Assembly (NCBI GenBank): GCA_018241225.1 | Contig: JAFEEG010000042.1 | Coordinates: 1 to 64,000 of the forward strand | Reading direction: 5' to 3' | DNA: 64,000 bases | DNA from: Pseudomonadota bacterium | GTDB lineage: Bacteria > Pseudomonadota > Gammaproteobacteria > Burkholderiales > Burkholderiaceae_C | In this document: positions 45,416 to 54,908 of the stretch, in pieces | Layout: each line of letters starts with the position of its first letter | How positions within the stretch are numbered: the stretch's first letter is position 1 | Notes under the pieces: model-generated | What the model saw: the letters and a program-made list of their open reading frames with translations, nothing else | What the model was told of the DNA's origin: nothing | Database searches by the model: none | Program-made: the position numbers and the translations under genes

Positions 45416-46677
45416 CCGAACGCATCCGCGCCACCTATCTGGTCGAGACGCCGCTGGCCCCCGCCGAGGTGGCAGAAGTGATGGCGGGCGAGCAGTCCTG
45501 TGGCACCTTCACCCGCGTGGAAGGCGAGACCGATGCGTTGCGTGAGCGCGCCCGCGCGGTGGTCGAGCAGATCCGTCCGCTGGACAGCGTGGCCGAACCC
45601 GCGCTGCCCAACGCCTGGCTGCAGCGCAAGGGCATCGGTGGGCCGTACCGGCGCTTCGAGGTGCGCATCGCCTTTCCGGTGGACAACATCGGCGCGAACC
45701 TGCCCACGCTGGCCGCTACCGTGGCCGGCAACCTGTACGACCTGGGCGAGGCCACGGGGCTGCGGCTGGAATCGCTGACGCTGCCCGCGGCCTATCGCGC
45801 CCGCTTCGCGTTCCCTGCCCAAGGCATCGCCGGCACCCGGCGCCTCACGGGTGTCGACCAGGGCGCAATGGTGGGCACCATCCACAAGCCCAACGTGGGC
45901 ATGTCGTCCCGCGAGACCGCCGCCCTGGTGGCGCGCCTGTGCGCCGCGGGCGTGGACTTCATCAAGGACGACGAAGTCTGCGCCGACCCGGCGCATGCGC
46001 CGCTGGCCGAGCGCGTGCCCGCCGTGATGGCCGCCGTGCGCGCGCACCAGGAACGCACGGGCAAGCATGTGATGGTGGCCTTCAACATCAGCGACGAGAC
46101 CGAGGCCATGCTGCGCCATGCCGAGCTGATCGAGCGCGAAGGCGGCAGCTGTGCGATGGTGAGCCTGAACTGGTGCGGCTTCTCGGCCGTGCAGACGCTG
46201 CGCCGCCACACGCGCCTGGCGCTGCATGGTCACCGCAACGGCTATGGCGCAATGTCGCGCCATCCGCTGCTGGGCATCGGCTTCGGCGCCTACCAGGCGC
46301 TGTGGCGGCTGGCGGGCGTGGACCACATGCACGTGCACGGCCTGCAGGGAAAGTTCGCGCAGCACGACGAGGAAGTGATCGAGTCTGCCCGCGCCTGCTA
46401 CACGCCACTGACCAGCGGCGCGGACGACGCGGTGCTTCCTGCCTTCTCCTCCGGTCAGTGGGCCGGCACGGTACCCGCGACGTGGAATGCGATCGGCCGC
46501 GACGACCTGCTCTTCATGGCCGGCGGCGGCATCCTGGCCCACCCGGGCGGCGCGGCAGCGGGCGTGACCAGCCTGCGCCAGGCCTGGGCGGCGGTGCGCG
46601 CCGGCACGAGCCTGCAAGACGCCGCGCAAGAAGCACCGGAGCTTGCTGCTGCCCTGCAGTTCTTCTCGAACCGATGA
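45412..46677 (+). CDS. RuBisCO-like protein (RLP), predicted 3-oxo-sugar-acid-phosphate decarboxylase/hydrolase
   Basis: 421 residues of the form IV RuBisCO family. Barrel motifs line up with RuBisCO: GTIHKPN (K159 kept, but the second lysine of KPK is N161); DFIKDDE, with the carbamylation lysine K185 and metal ligands D187, E188; LHGHRNG; HVHG; loop-6 lysine K314 (QGKF); and phosphate-site glycines in AGGGILAHPGG. It therefore keeps metal chemistry but not full CO2-fixing residues. RLPs next to DUF1537 kinases act on 3-oxo-isoapionate 4-phosphate in apiose catabolism (OiaC/OiaX types); this gene is in that context. It is not the methionine-salvage MtnW type. Specific substrate is inferred. 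Confidence 0.88.
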   Translation: MTERIRATYLVETPLAPAEVAEVMAGEQSCGTFTRVEGETDALRERARAVVEQIRPLDSVAEPALPNAWLQRKGIGGPYRRFEVRIAFPVDNIGANLPTLAATVAGNLYDLGEATGLRLESLTLPAAYRARFAFPAQGIAGTRRLTGVDQGAMVGTIHKPNVGMSSRETAALVARLCAAGVDFIKDDEVCADPAHAPLAERVPAVMAAVRAHQERTGKHVMVAFNISDETEAMLRHAELIEREGGSCAMVSLNWCGFSAVQTLRRHTRLALHGHRNGYGAMSRHPLLGIGFGAYQALWRLAGVDHMHVHGLQGKFAQHDEEVIESARACYTPLTSGADDAVLPAFSSGQWAGTVPATWNAIGRDDLLFMAGGGILAHPGGAAAGVTSLRQAWAAVRAGTSLQDAAQEAPELAAALQFFSNR

Positions 46678-47987
46678 ACGCGCCCGCCCTGCTCTTCTAC
46701 GGCGACGACTTCACCGGCGCGACCGATGCCCTGGGCACGGCCGCGCGCGCCGGCCTGCGAACCCTGCTTTTCCTGGGCGCACCCGATGCACGCCGGCTGG
46801 CCTCGGCCGGCGTGCTGGACTGCATCGGCATTGCGGGCGCCGCGCGCTCGATGGCGCCCGACGAGATGCGCGATGAGCTGGCGCCCGTGGCAGACCTGGC
46901 GCGCGCATTGCGCCCGCGCGTGTTGCACTACAAGACCTGCTCGACCTTCGACAGCGCGCCGCGGGTGGGCAGCATTGGCGAAGCCGTACGGACCCTTGCG
47001 CCGGCGCTCGGCGCCGCGCCGCGCCTGGCCATCGTCGGCGGCCAGCCCAACCTCGGGCGCTACTGCCTGTTCGGCAACCTGTTTGCCGCCGCCGGCCCGC
47101 AGGGCGAGGTGTTCCGCATCGATCGCCACCCCACGATGAGCCGGCATCCCGTCACGCCGATGGACGAAGCGGACCTGCGGGTGCATCTGGCCAGGCAGGG
47201 CCTGCATGACATCGCGCTTGTGCCGTGGACGGCGTACTCCGAGGGCGATGCGGCGCTGGCGCAACGAGCCGCCCGCCTGGAAGCGGACGGCGCAAGTAGC
47301 GTACTCTGGGACGTTGCAGAAGATGCCCACCTGCCCGTGCTGGGCCGCCACCTGTGGGCGCAAGCCCGCCAAGCGCCCTTGCTGGCCGTGGGGCCAAGCA
47401 GCGTGGTGGACGCGGTGGCGCACGCCGTGCATCCCGATCGCCCGCCCGTCTCGAACGACGTGGTGGCGGCACAGGGCCCGGTGTTCGTCCTGGCAGGCAG
47501 CCTCTCGCCGGTCACCGCAGCCCAAGTAGCGGCCGCGCCCTCGTTCGAGCTGCAACGCCTGTGCGCCGAGCGCTTGGCATCGGGCGGTAGCGATGAACTG
47601 GACCGCAGCGCGCAGCAGCTGGCTGAGCGACTGAATTCAGGCCAGAACGTGCTGGCGTGCACCGCAACGGCCGATGGCTCGCGCACCACCTTGCCTGCTG
47701 GCGAGCTTGCACAGGCTGGTGGTCGCCTGCTCAAGGAGGTGCTGCGCCTGGCGCCGCAGGTGCGGCGCGTCGGGATCGCCGGCGGCGACACCTCCAGCCT
47801 TGCCGTGCGTGCGCTCGATGCCTGGGCCCTGGGCTACGGCGGCCTGATCGCCCCGGGCGTGCCGATGTGCCGGCTGCACAGCGACGATGCTCGATTGGAT
47901 GGCTTGGAGTTGATGCTCAAGGGGGGCCAGATGGGCGGGGCAGATGTCTTCGAGCGGCTGGTGGCAGGCACCCGGCGGGGCTCCTGA
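46674..47987 (+). CDS. DUF1537 four-carbon sugar-acid kinase family protein
   Basis: 437 residues. N-terminal substrate domain with FYGDDFTGATDALG (8-21) and a C-terminal nucleotide domain with GGDTSS. Known members phosphorylate threonate, erythronate, 3-oxo-tetronate or 3-oxo-isoapionate with ATP. ATG overlaps the RLP stop by 4 bp. With the RLP it forms the kinase-then-cleavage pair of the predicted pathway. Its catalytic order would place it before the RLP. Confidence 0.88.
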   Translation: MNAPALLFYGDDFTGATDALGTAARAGLRTLLFLGAPDARRLASAGVLDCIGIAGAARSMAPDEMRDELAPVADLARALRPRVLHYKTCSTFDSAPRVGSIGEAVRTLAPALGAAPRLAIVGGQPNLGRYCLFGNLFAAAGPQGEVFRIDRHPTMSRHPVTPMDEADLRVHLARQGLHDIALVPWTAYSEGDAALAQRAARLEADGASSVLWDVAEDAHLPVLGRHLWAQARQAPLLAVGPSSVVDAVAHAVHPDRPPVSNDVVAAQGPVFVLAGSLSPVTAAQVAAAPSFELQRLCAERLASGGSDELDRSAQQLAERLNSGQNVLACTATADGSRTTLPAGELAQAGGRLLKEVLRLAPQVRRVGIAGGDTSSLAVRALDAWALGYGGLIAPGVPMCRLHSDDARLDGLELMLKGGQMGGADVFERLVAGTRRGS

Positions 47988-48105
47988 AGCCGACTCACCC
48001 GATCGCCCGGCGCGAGGGCTGCCCGCGCCATGAGCGCAAGTGGAATGGACAGCGGCGAGCTGCAAGGGCATCCTGCGCGCAGCCCGCCCTCCTCCGACCT
48101 TGCCC

Positions 48106-50145
48106 ATGGAACGGCCCAATTCAAAGTCCTTCGGCGCACTGATTCGGCGCCATCCGATCGGCACTGCCTGTGCGAGCTTGCCGATCCTGCTTGTAGCGGT
48201 GGCGCTGCTGTTCGACTGGAACTGGGTGCGCCCGCCTCTGGAGCGCTACATCTCGACAAAGACCCAGCGCGAGTTCCGCATGGCCGACCTGCATGTGCGG
48301 CTGGGCCTCACGCCCTCCATCCGAATGCGCGGCGTCTATTTCGGCAATGCGGACTGGTCCAAGCAAGACCGGCCGATGGCCAGCATCGAGCAGCTCGAGT
48401 TCTCCATTTCCTTGCGCGACCTGCCCGAGAAGATCCTGGTGCCACGGGTGGCGCTCACGAGGCCCGAACTGCTCTTCGAGCGACTTCCCGACAACCGCAA
48501 GAACTGGCTCCTCTCGCAGCCATCGGATACGTCGCCGAGCAAGCTGCGCATCAGCACCCTGTCGGTGGACGAAGGCCGACTGCGCTACATCGACCACGGC
48601 GACACGTTGGACCTGGACGTTCAAGCCAGCACCCTGGAGCCTGCCCAGCAGGAAAGAGTGAAGGACGTCGACGGTGCCCCGACCGACGAGCGATACACCG
48701 CACGGTACTCGTTCACCGGCAGCTACCGCGGAACCCGCTTCGAGGGCAGCGCGCTGACCGGCGCAGTGCTCAGTTTCCAGGAGTCGGGCGCGCCCTTCCC
48801 CATCCAGGGCGAACTGCGCGCACGCACCACCCGGTTGCGGGTGCAGGGCCGCATTGCGGATGTCGCCAACATTGACGGTATCGACACGCAACTTCAGATC
48901 GAAGGCAAGTCGCTGTCCAACCTCTACCCCTTCCTGCGCCTGCCGTTGCCGGACTCGCCGCCCTACCGGCTGGAAGGCCGCCTGGTCCTGCAGGGCAAGC
49001 GATACGCCATGAATGAACTGCGCGGGCGCATTGGTGCCTCCGACGTCTTCGGCAAGGCCACCTACATCGATCAGCAGCCGCGCCCCCTGCTGCAGGCCGA
49101 CTTGCACAGCAACAACCTCGACCTGGCCGACTTGGGTCCGCTGATCGGCATCGAGGTCCAGGCGCGCGACCAGGCCGCAGCCAAGTCCAAGCCAGGGACG
49201 CTGCAGCGCGACCGCGTGCTGCCGTCCGGCGACTTCGAGGTCGGCCGTCTGCAGGAGATCGATGCCGAAGTCGACCTGTACGCCGCCCGCCTGAAGGTGC
49301 CCAAGGGCCTGCCGCTGGAGAGCCTGAAGGCGTCGCTGCGCCTGAACGACGCGGTGATGAAGCTGGCGCCGGTGGACTTCGGTTTGGCCGGAGGCACCCT
49401 TGCGGGGCGGGCCACGCTGGATGCGCGCTCGCCCGTGATCAAGTCGGAAGTCGAGATCGACATCCGGGGCATCCGGCTGGGCCAGTTCGCCTCGAAGGAC
49501 AGCGTGATTGCCAAGGGAGCGGGCCGCGTGGGTGCCACCTTGCGCCTTTCGGGCGTAGGCAACTCCATTGCCGATGCGGCGGCCACGTCCAACGGTCGCA
49601 TCGCCGCCACGGTGGTCAACGGGCGCGTCTCCAACCTGCTCGATGCTGCCAGCGGCCTGAACATGGGCAAGGTGCTCGTGTTGCTGGCCGGCGGCGACAA
49701 GGACATCGCGATCAATTGCGGCGGCACGGTGTTCGACGTGAAGAACGGCCACGGCGAATCGAACCTGCTTGTGCTCGACACCGAGCAGACGCAGGTACTG
49801 GGCCAGGGATGGTTCGACCTGGGCGACGAGCGCTTCGACCTGAGCGTGGCGCCCAAGCCCAAGCGCGCCGGCCTGTTCTCGCTGCGAACGCCGCTGCGGG
49901 TGTACGGCAGCTTCGCCCACCCCGGCTATGAGTTCAAGAAGGGGCCGCTTGTTGCGCGCGGCGCGGCGGTGGCTGCACTGGCAACGGTCGGGCCGCTCGC
50001 ATCCCTCATTCCCCTGATCGAGACCGGTCCTGGGCAAGACACCGACTGCGGCCAGGTGCGCCACCAGACCCGGGGCGAGGCCGGGCAGGCCAACACCACG
50101 CGAAAGCGCCGCGGCTCGGCGCCCATGTCAGCAGCCACTCGCTGA
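48106..50145 (+). CDS. AsmA-family envelope protein
   Basis: 679 residues. One N-terminal membrane helix (about 20-37, LPILLVAVALLFDWNW), then a long periplasmic beta-rich region of AsmA type (RGVYFGNADWSKQDRPMAS and DLRDLPEKILVPRVAL-like segments near the start; GRVSNLLDAASGLNMGKVL near the end). AsmA-like proteins are thought to move phospholipid between membranes. The frame at the far C-terminus becomes basic and odd after LIETGPGQDTDC, so the last 25 residues may be a read-on extension. Confidence 0.85.
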   Translation: MERPNSKSFGALIRRHPIGTACASLPILLVAVALLFDWNWVRPPLERYISTKTQREFRMADLHVRLGLTPSIRMRGVYFGNADWSKQDRPMASIEQLEFSISLRDLPEKILVPRVALTRPELLFERLPDNRKNWLLSQPSDTSPSKLRISTLSVDEGRLRYIDHGDTLDLDVQASTLEPAQQERVKDVDGAPTDERYTARYSFTGSYRGTRFEGSALTGAVLSFQESGAPFPIQGELRARTTRLRVQGRIADVANIDGIDTQLQIEGKSLSNLYPFLRLPLPDSPPYRLEGRLVLQGKRYAMNELRGRIGASDVFGKATYIDQQPRPLLQADLHSNNLDLADLGPLIGIEVQARDQAAAKSKPGTLQRDRVLPSGDFEVGRLQEIDAEVDLYAARLKVPKGLPLESLKASLRLNDAVMKLAPVDFGLAGGTLAGRATLDARSPVIKSEVEIDIRGIRLGQFASKDSVIAKGAGRVGATLRLSGVGNSIADAAATSNGRIAATVVNGRVSNLLDAASGLNMGKVLVLLAGGDKDIAINCGGTVFDVKNGHGESNLLVLDTEQTQVLGQGWFDLGDERFDLSVAPKPKRAGLFSLRTPLRVYGSFAHPGYEFKKGPLVARGAAVAALATVGPLASLIPLIETGPGQDTDCGQVRHQTRGEAGQANTTRKRRGSAPMSAATR

Positions 50146-50268
50146 GGCGCTTGCCGGCCGACCGTGAAACGCGCTGCGCACTGCGCAGCGAAAGCGCCAT
50201 CGGCCTACCGCCGAACGTGGCCTGGGCGCCGCTGCAAGCGCACCGGCAAGGCGCACGATGGCTGCATC

Positions 50269-50466
50269 ATGCTCAAGATCCTCACCCCCCTTCTGCTGGC
50301 GACATTCGCCTTGGGCGGCTGCGTGGCCTATTCGCCCGAGCCGCCGCCCCCGCACCACTATGGCTACCGCGACCGCGGCGGTCCGCCGCCCGGTCGCTAT
50401 GACCGCGACGGCGACGGCGTGCCCAACCGCTACGACCGCGCGCCGGACAACCCCTACTACCGCTGA
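50269..50466 (+). CDS. Small lipoprotein with a DxDxDG-type repeat
   Basis: 65 residues. Leader MLKILTPLLLATFALGGC with lipobox LGGC, a His/Pro/Tyr-rich middle, and an acidic YDRDGDGVPNRYDRAP motif of the thrombospondin type 3 kind that could bind calcium. Function unknown. The start is the ATG that gives a clean leader; the ribosome-binding site is weak. Confidence 0.6.
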   Translation: MLKILTPLLLATFALGGCVAYSPEPPPPHHYGYRDRGGPPPGRYDRDGDGVPNRYDRAPDNPYYR

Positions 50467-50858
50467 AGGCGCGCCCACCAGCCCCTGAGCCGCTTCGCGC
50501 GGTCTTCGAACACCAACGAGCCGCCGAGCGCCAACAGGCCGGAGACGATGCCCGTCAGTGCGGGCTCCAGTCCGGTCGGGCCATAGTGCCCCGGGTGCGA
50601 GAACGCGTCGCCGATCATCGTCAGGACGCCGACCACCAGCGCATTTCCGTAGCGGTTCGAGAACAGTCGGCCGGCCGGCGTGAACGTCAACACAAGGGCC
50701 AGCACCCCGGTCAGCAAGCCCGTCTGCAGCGCCAGCAGCCAATGCGGCGCGCTGAGCAGGTTGCCAAGGCTCCCGGGCATGCAGCTCATGCATGCGCTGG
50801 TCGGCTGCCAGAAGCGCTGGACGAAGACGATGAATCGGCGCTTCCATGGAATCGGCAT
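50457..50858 (-). CDS. Membrane protein of unknown family (133 aa)
   Basis: Three predicted helices (about 41-62, 72-84 and 100-117). The loop RYGNALVVGVLTMIGDAFSHPGHYGPTGLEPA has a conserved-looking Asp/His/Tyr cluster. CGGGAGA lies before the ATG at 50858. Its end overlaps the tail of the convergent lipoprotein gene by 10 bp. Not recognised. Confidence 0.6.
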   Translation of the reverse strand: MPIPWKRRFIVFVQRFWQPTSACMSCMPGSLGNLLSAPHWLLALQTGLLTGVLALVLTFTPAGRLFSNRYGNALVVGVLTMIGDAFSHPGHYGPTGLEPALTGIVSGLLALGGSLVFEDRAKRLRGWWARLQR

Positions 50859-50982
50859 TGCGCGTCTCCCGTTGGTGCCAGGCGTCTGGATAGCGCTGGT
50901 GGCGGATCTCGATGGTATGCGCTTGCGCCCCGCATTGCAGCGATTGCGACTGTCCGCTCAGCGCCTCCCAAAAAAGGCCTCG

Positions 50983-52008
50983 TCAATAGTGAAACACGCC
51001 GTCGAAGAATCTGGGAAGCTCCTCGCCAAGGCGCTTCAGGAACGCTTGCCGATCAAACCCGGGAGGATCGGCGCCGACATCACCGTCCACTGTCATGATC
51101 GCCGTGCCAGGCCGGTCCATGAATGCGTAGTGCCAGGCGTTGCGCACGCTTCGAGAGTCGACGCCCGGAATGTTCCGCGCGACCCATTGCGCATGAAAGC
51201 TGGGAACGAGGTAGCGATCCAGTTCAGCCTCGTAGACCATCGTCGGCACCGAGACCTGCGCCAGCGACTCGTGCGTCAACACCACACCCAGCGGCGCGAG
51301 TGCCACCACGGCACGAACCCGATCATCCTCGAGGGGGGGCATGGGCGAGCTCGCCTGCCCTGGGGGCTCTGCCGGCCTGTCGCTTCGCGTCATGCCGCAG
51401 AAGATCGGGTCTTGCGCGCGATCGTTGGCGCAATGCGTGCGAATCCGTTGCAGGTCGGGCCGCGCGCCGGCCAGGGCCAGGACCGTGTACCCACCTGCCG
51501 AATGACCGACGGCGCCGACGAGTGGACCCTTGTCGTCCCTCGCAATGCGATCCTTCCAGTCGGGAGACTGCAGCAAGGCATCGATCACGCGGGACGCCTG
51601 TCGCGGACGTTCGGAAAAGTAGCTTGCGGCGCCCTTGCCGATCAACGAGCTGTCCTGCCAGTTGTCGCCCGGGTGGCGAAGCGCGGCGACCAGGTAGCCG
51701 TCGCGCGCCAGCGCCTCGGCAAGACTGGTCTGCCCCAGTTCGCTTCCTGCGTTTCCATGGCTCAGGATGATCAATCCCTTGACCCGAGAGTCGGCCGCCG
51801 CGCCTGCAGCAACGTGGGCAGTGAACGGCCCCAGGGCCAACGCACTCTCCGCGGCCGACGTGGGGTAGTACAGCGCGACCGAGATCGGGTCGGAGTCGCC
51901 GCCCACGCCAGGCACCTTGAGCGTCCTGAACCCGGCCTGGGCGGCGAAGGCGCTCCCAGTCACAAGCAGAGCCAATGAAAGGATCGCGCGACGAAGATGC
52001 AGGTTCAT
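50983..52008 (-). CDS. Secreted alpha/beta hydrolase (dienelactone hydrolase-like)
   Basis: 341 residues with a signal peptide (hydrophobic 8-22, cut near AFAAQAG). The alpha/beta hydrolase core has the HG oxyanion region ILSHGNAGSE and the nucleophile elbow GHSAGG. A catalytic Asp/His pair probably lies in ELDRYLVP and HYAFMD. Substrate unknown; similar proteins are lipases or esterases of the PAF-acetylhydrolase type. Confidence 0.8.
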   Translation of the reverse strand: MNLHLRRAILSLALLVTGSAFAAQAGFRTLKVPGVGGDSDPISVALYYPTSAAESALALGPFTAHVAAGAAADSRVKGLIILSHGNAGSELGQTSLAEALARDGYLVAALRHPGDNWQDSSLIGKGAASYFSERPRQASRVIDALLQSPDWKDRIARDDKGPLVGAVGHSAGGYTVLALAGARPDLQRIRTHCANDRAQDPIFCGMTRSDRPAEPPGQASSPMPPLEDDRVRAVVALAPLGVVLTHESLAQVSVPTMVYEAELDRYLVPSFHAQWVARNIPGVDSRSVRNAWHYAFMDRPGTAIMTVDGDVGADPPGFDRQAFLKRLGEELPRFFDGVFHY

Positions 52009-52266
52009 TTACGGCCCCCGGGTGTTGCTGATGACCCGCATGTTCCGCCGGCCAACGGCAGGTGCCCATCGAAATGCGATGAAGTGAACGGGAGCGGCGC
52101 CAGATGCAGGTGGCGGGCGCCGATACGGCCTCGATGCTGCTTGACGGGTCTGTTCTGCAATGAACAGATCGGCCGCTATCTGCCTCCGAGAAACTACGCG
52201 CGAGCGTCCAAAGCCTTGAGAGGAGGGCTGCCCCCCTGTAGAGTTGAATAAACCTGGGAGATCATC

Positions 52267-52752
52267 GTGAAAGCCTTGCTTCTAGTCCGGCACGCCAAAT
52301 CAGGTCGCGACGATCCATCCTTGCCTGACAGAGAACGACCGTTGAACGATCGCGGCCGCCAGGATGCTCCCGCAATGGGCAGGCGACTCAAGAAGCGCGG
52401 GGTGAAGCCCGATCTGATCGCGTCCAGTCCGGCCCTGCGCGCGCTGACGACGGCGCAACTCCTGGCCGACGAGATCGGTTACCAACGTGAAGACATCATT
52501 GTCGATGAGCGGCTCTATGCGAGCAGCTCTGACACCTTGCTCGCCATCATTTGCGCAATCGGTGACCACGTCGACAGCGTGATGCTCTTCGGTCACAACC
52601 CCGAGTTCACCGACCTCGCACACCGACTGTCGAGCGAGGTCATGGACATGCCTACATGCGCCGTCGCCGAGTTCCTCTTCGAGGCAGAGGCTTGGGCGGA
52701 TGTCGGAAAGGTCGGCCCGGCGAAGGTCAAGCTGGACGCGCCGAAGAAGTAG
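52267..52752 (+). CDS. sixA: Phosphohistidine phosphatase SixA
   Basis: 161 residues of the histidine phosphatase family. LLVRHAKS holds R8 and the phospho-accepting H9; the second histidine is in LFGHNPEFTDL. SixA dephosphorylates phosphohistidine on phosphotransferase or histidine-kinase proteins. A short leader and clean ATG support the start. Confidence 0.87.
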   Translation: MKALLLVRHAKSGRDDPSLPDRERPLNDRGRQDAPAMGRRLKKRGVKPDLIASSPALRALTTAQLLADEIGYQREDIIVDERLYASSSDTLLAIICAIGDHVDSVMLFGHNPEFTDLAHRLSSEVMDMPTCAVAEFLFEAEAWADVGKVGPAKVKLDAPKK

Positions 52753-52875
52753 GTCAGCCTTCGAGGCCATGACGTCAACGCATTGACTCATGGGCGGGAA
52801 CCTTTCGCACCACGTACACACCGAGGGAGACAGGGGGCGTTGCGTGTCACGATCCGTTCTTGAAGGAGTCCTGTC

Positions 52876-53214
52876 ATGAGATCTCTTGCACTCGGAGTTA
52901 TGGCGACGTGTCTGGGCACCTGTGTATACGCACAGCAGAACATTCCGGGGTCGAATGTGCCTCCCAATACGCCCGGGTACACCATGGGCAAATCGGAGGA
53001 CGCCGCGGAGCGCAGGAAGCAAGCGAAGCCGAAAGGACAGGTGCGACCCGAAGGCGGCGACGCCGCAAACAATGTCGAGATCAGCGGTGTCCCCAATGAC
53101 CGGGGCGCAATGGCCGGTGAAAAGCGCGTGCAATCACGCGACGCCCGCAGGCCCAACGCGCGAAAGACGACTCAAGGCGGGACACCGGACGACCCTTCAG
53201 CGCCCGCGAAGTAG
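52876..53214 (+). CDS. Small exported basic protein
   Basis: 112 residues. Signal peptide to about 19 (CVYAQQ), then a hydrophilic Lys/Arg/Gly/Pro-rich chain without hydrophobic core, probably disordered. AAGGAG precedes ATG 52876. No family recognised. Confidence 0.6.
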   Translation: MRSLALGVMATCLGTCVYAQQNIPGSNVPPNTPGYTMGKSEDAAERRKQAKPKGQVRPEGGDAANNVEISGVPNDRGAMAGEKRVQSRDARRPNARKTTQGGTPDDPSAPAK

Positions 53215-53328
53215 CTTGCTTGGCCCACTGCTTGCGTGTCCCCTGCGGCTGTGGAGAACAACGAGCGTCGAGTCGGAAGGCGACCAGGACCGCAAGAAGG
53301 CGAACTGCAGACCGCTGCGTTGCGGCAG

Positions 53329-54207
53329 CTACAGCTTTCGCGCTCGAAGCTGCAGGACGATCGCAGCGTTGTCCAAATCGCCGCGCCCCTGTCTCACTGC
53401 CTCGTCCAGCAGCGCCGCATGCAGGCGCGAGAAGGGCAAGTCCAGCCCGTTGTTCCTCGCAGCCTCCAGCATGAGTCCCACATCCTTCTGGTGTTGCCGA
53501 ATGCGCGAACGCGGCGCGAAGTCCCCCGACACCATCAGGGGCCCCTTCACCTGCGCCGCGTGCGAGTGCGCCGGCGTACCCAGGACCAGGTCGAGGAAAC
53601 GCTGTGGCTCGATGCCGAGGCTCTCGGCAAACGCAAGCCCCTCGGCGAACACCGCACGGTTCAGACCGAGGACCAGATTGGTCGCGAGTTTCGCCTTGGC
53701 GCCCATGCCGGGTGCACCGACGTGGATGCAACGGGCAGCGACCAGAGAAAGCAGCGATTGCACGCCCTGCCATGCAGCCTCTTCGGCTCCGACGAGCGCC
53801 ACGGCTTCGCCCGCAGCAATCTGCTGGCTCGACCCGGACAGCGGCGCCTCGACCAGGTCGATGCCGCGCATGTGAAGCCTGCGCGCAAGCGCCTGGAGTT
53901 CATCGGGCGACCCGGTGGAGCAGTCGACGATGCATGTCACCCGGTGCGCGCCCGAAAGAAGAGCGCCCTCGCCCTCCACCACGTCCAGAACGCCGCGCGT
54001 GTCGAACACCGCGAGCAGCACCGTGTCGACCTGCTCGCCCAACTGGGTGAGTGAACCGACCGTCTCGCCGCCCTGCTGCTGGAACGCGACCATGGCGTCC
54101 GCCCGAAGATCGTAGCCAAGGGTGCGCACCCCACCCGCCCGCAGGCGCTGCGCAATGGCTTGCCCGACCAGGCCCAGTCCGATCAATCCGATCGTTGGCG
54201 AGTCCAT
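53329..54207 (-). CDS. 3-hydroxyisobutyrate dehydrogenase-like oxidoreductase
   Basis: 292 residues. Rossmann motif GLIGLGLVGQAIAQ at 7-20, substrate motif VEAPLSGSSQQIAAG (the family's DAPVSGG equivalent) and the catalytic lysine region GAKAKLATNL. Oxidises a 3-hydroxy acid with NAD(P). It follows the SDR by 2 bp and the Bug gene upstream, so it belongs to one operon under the divergent LysR at 55953. Confidence 0.88.
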   Translation of the reverse strand: MDSPTIGLIGLGLVGQAIAQRLRAGGVRTLGYDLRADAMVAFQQQGGETVGSLTQLGEQVDTVLLAVFDTRGVLDVVEGEGALLSGAHRVTCIVDCSTGSPDELQALARRLHMRGIDLVEAPLSGSSQQIAAGEAVALVGAEEAAWQGVQSLLSLVAARCIHVGAPGMGAKAKLATNLVLGLNRAVFAEGLAFAESLGIEPQRFLDLVLGTPAHSHAAQVKGPLMVSGDFAPRSRIRQHQKDVGLMLEAARNNGLDLPFSRLHAALLDEAVRQGRGDLDNAAIVLQLRARKL

Positions 54208-54209
54208 CC

Positions 54210-54908
54210 CTACGTCCCCAGCGAGGCACCGCCACAGACCTGGATCTCCTGGCCGGTGATGGCGCAGGCGGCCGGCGACAGCAGGAAGGAGACCAGCGCG
54301 GCGACTTCCTGCGGCCGGATCAGTCGCCCCATCGGCGTGGCGCGTGGCGGCACCGACTGGCGCGCGGGATCCTGCAGCATCTGCGTATCGGTCGCGGCAG
54401 GCGATACCACGTTGACCGTGACGCCGGCAGGCGCCACCTCCGCGGCCCAACTGCGCGCCAGCGCCACCAGGGCGGCCTTCGTGGCCGCGTACTGGCTGCG
54501 GCCCGCGGCGCCCCGGGCGACGCGGCTGCCCACCAGCACCACGCCGCCGGAACGAGCGCGCGTCATGGGCGGCAATACGCTGTTGGCCAGCCGCGTGGCC
54601 GCGTCCACGTGCAGCCGCCACATGCGCTCGCTGGCCGCGCCGTCAAGTTCACCGAGGGGCGCGACGCGCAATACGCCGGCCGCATGCACCAACGCCTGCG
54701 CGCCGCTTGCGCCCTCGGCCGCGGCATCGCATTGCGCGGGATCGCACAGGTCGACCGTCACCGGCTCGAACCCCGGGTGAACGATGCGCGCCGGCGCGAG
54801 ATCGAGGCCTCTCACCTGCCAGCCGCCAGCCAGCAAGGCTTCGCAGATCGCCAGGCCGATGCCGGAACTGCTGCCCGTGACGACGGCGAGCCGGGCGTCA
54901 TTCGACAC
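54210..54908 (-). CDS. SDR-family oxidoreductase
   Basis: 232 residues, with the cofactor motif TGSSSGIG, HAAGV (the NNAG equivalent), and catalytic YAATKAALV with the preceding Ser in VGSRVA. Overlaps the Bug gene by 11 bp. Probably oxidises or reduces the imported carboxylate; substrate not visible. Confidence 0.87.
   Translation of the reverse strand: MSNDARLAVVTGSSSGIGLAICEALLAGGWQVRGLDLAPARIVHPGFEPVTVDLCDPAQCDAAAEGASGAQALVHAAGVLRVAPLGELDGAASERMWRLHVDAATRLANSVLPPMTRARSGGVVLVGSRVARGAAGRSQYAATKAALVALARSWAAEVAPAGVTVNVVSPAATDTQMLQDPARQSVPPRATPMGRLIRPQEVAALVSFLLSPAACAITGQEIQVCGGASLGT

Noticed and set aside
48121..50064. 647-codon minus-strand open frame antisense to AsmA
   Set aside because: Shadow of GC-rich codon use; the plus strand has a full AsmA architecture.
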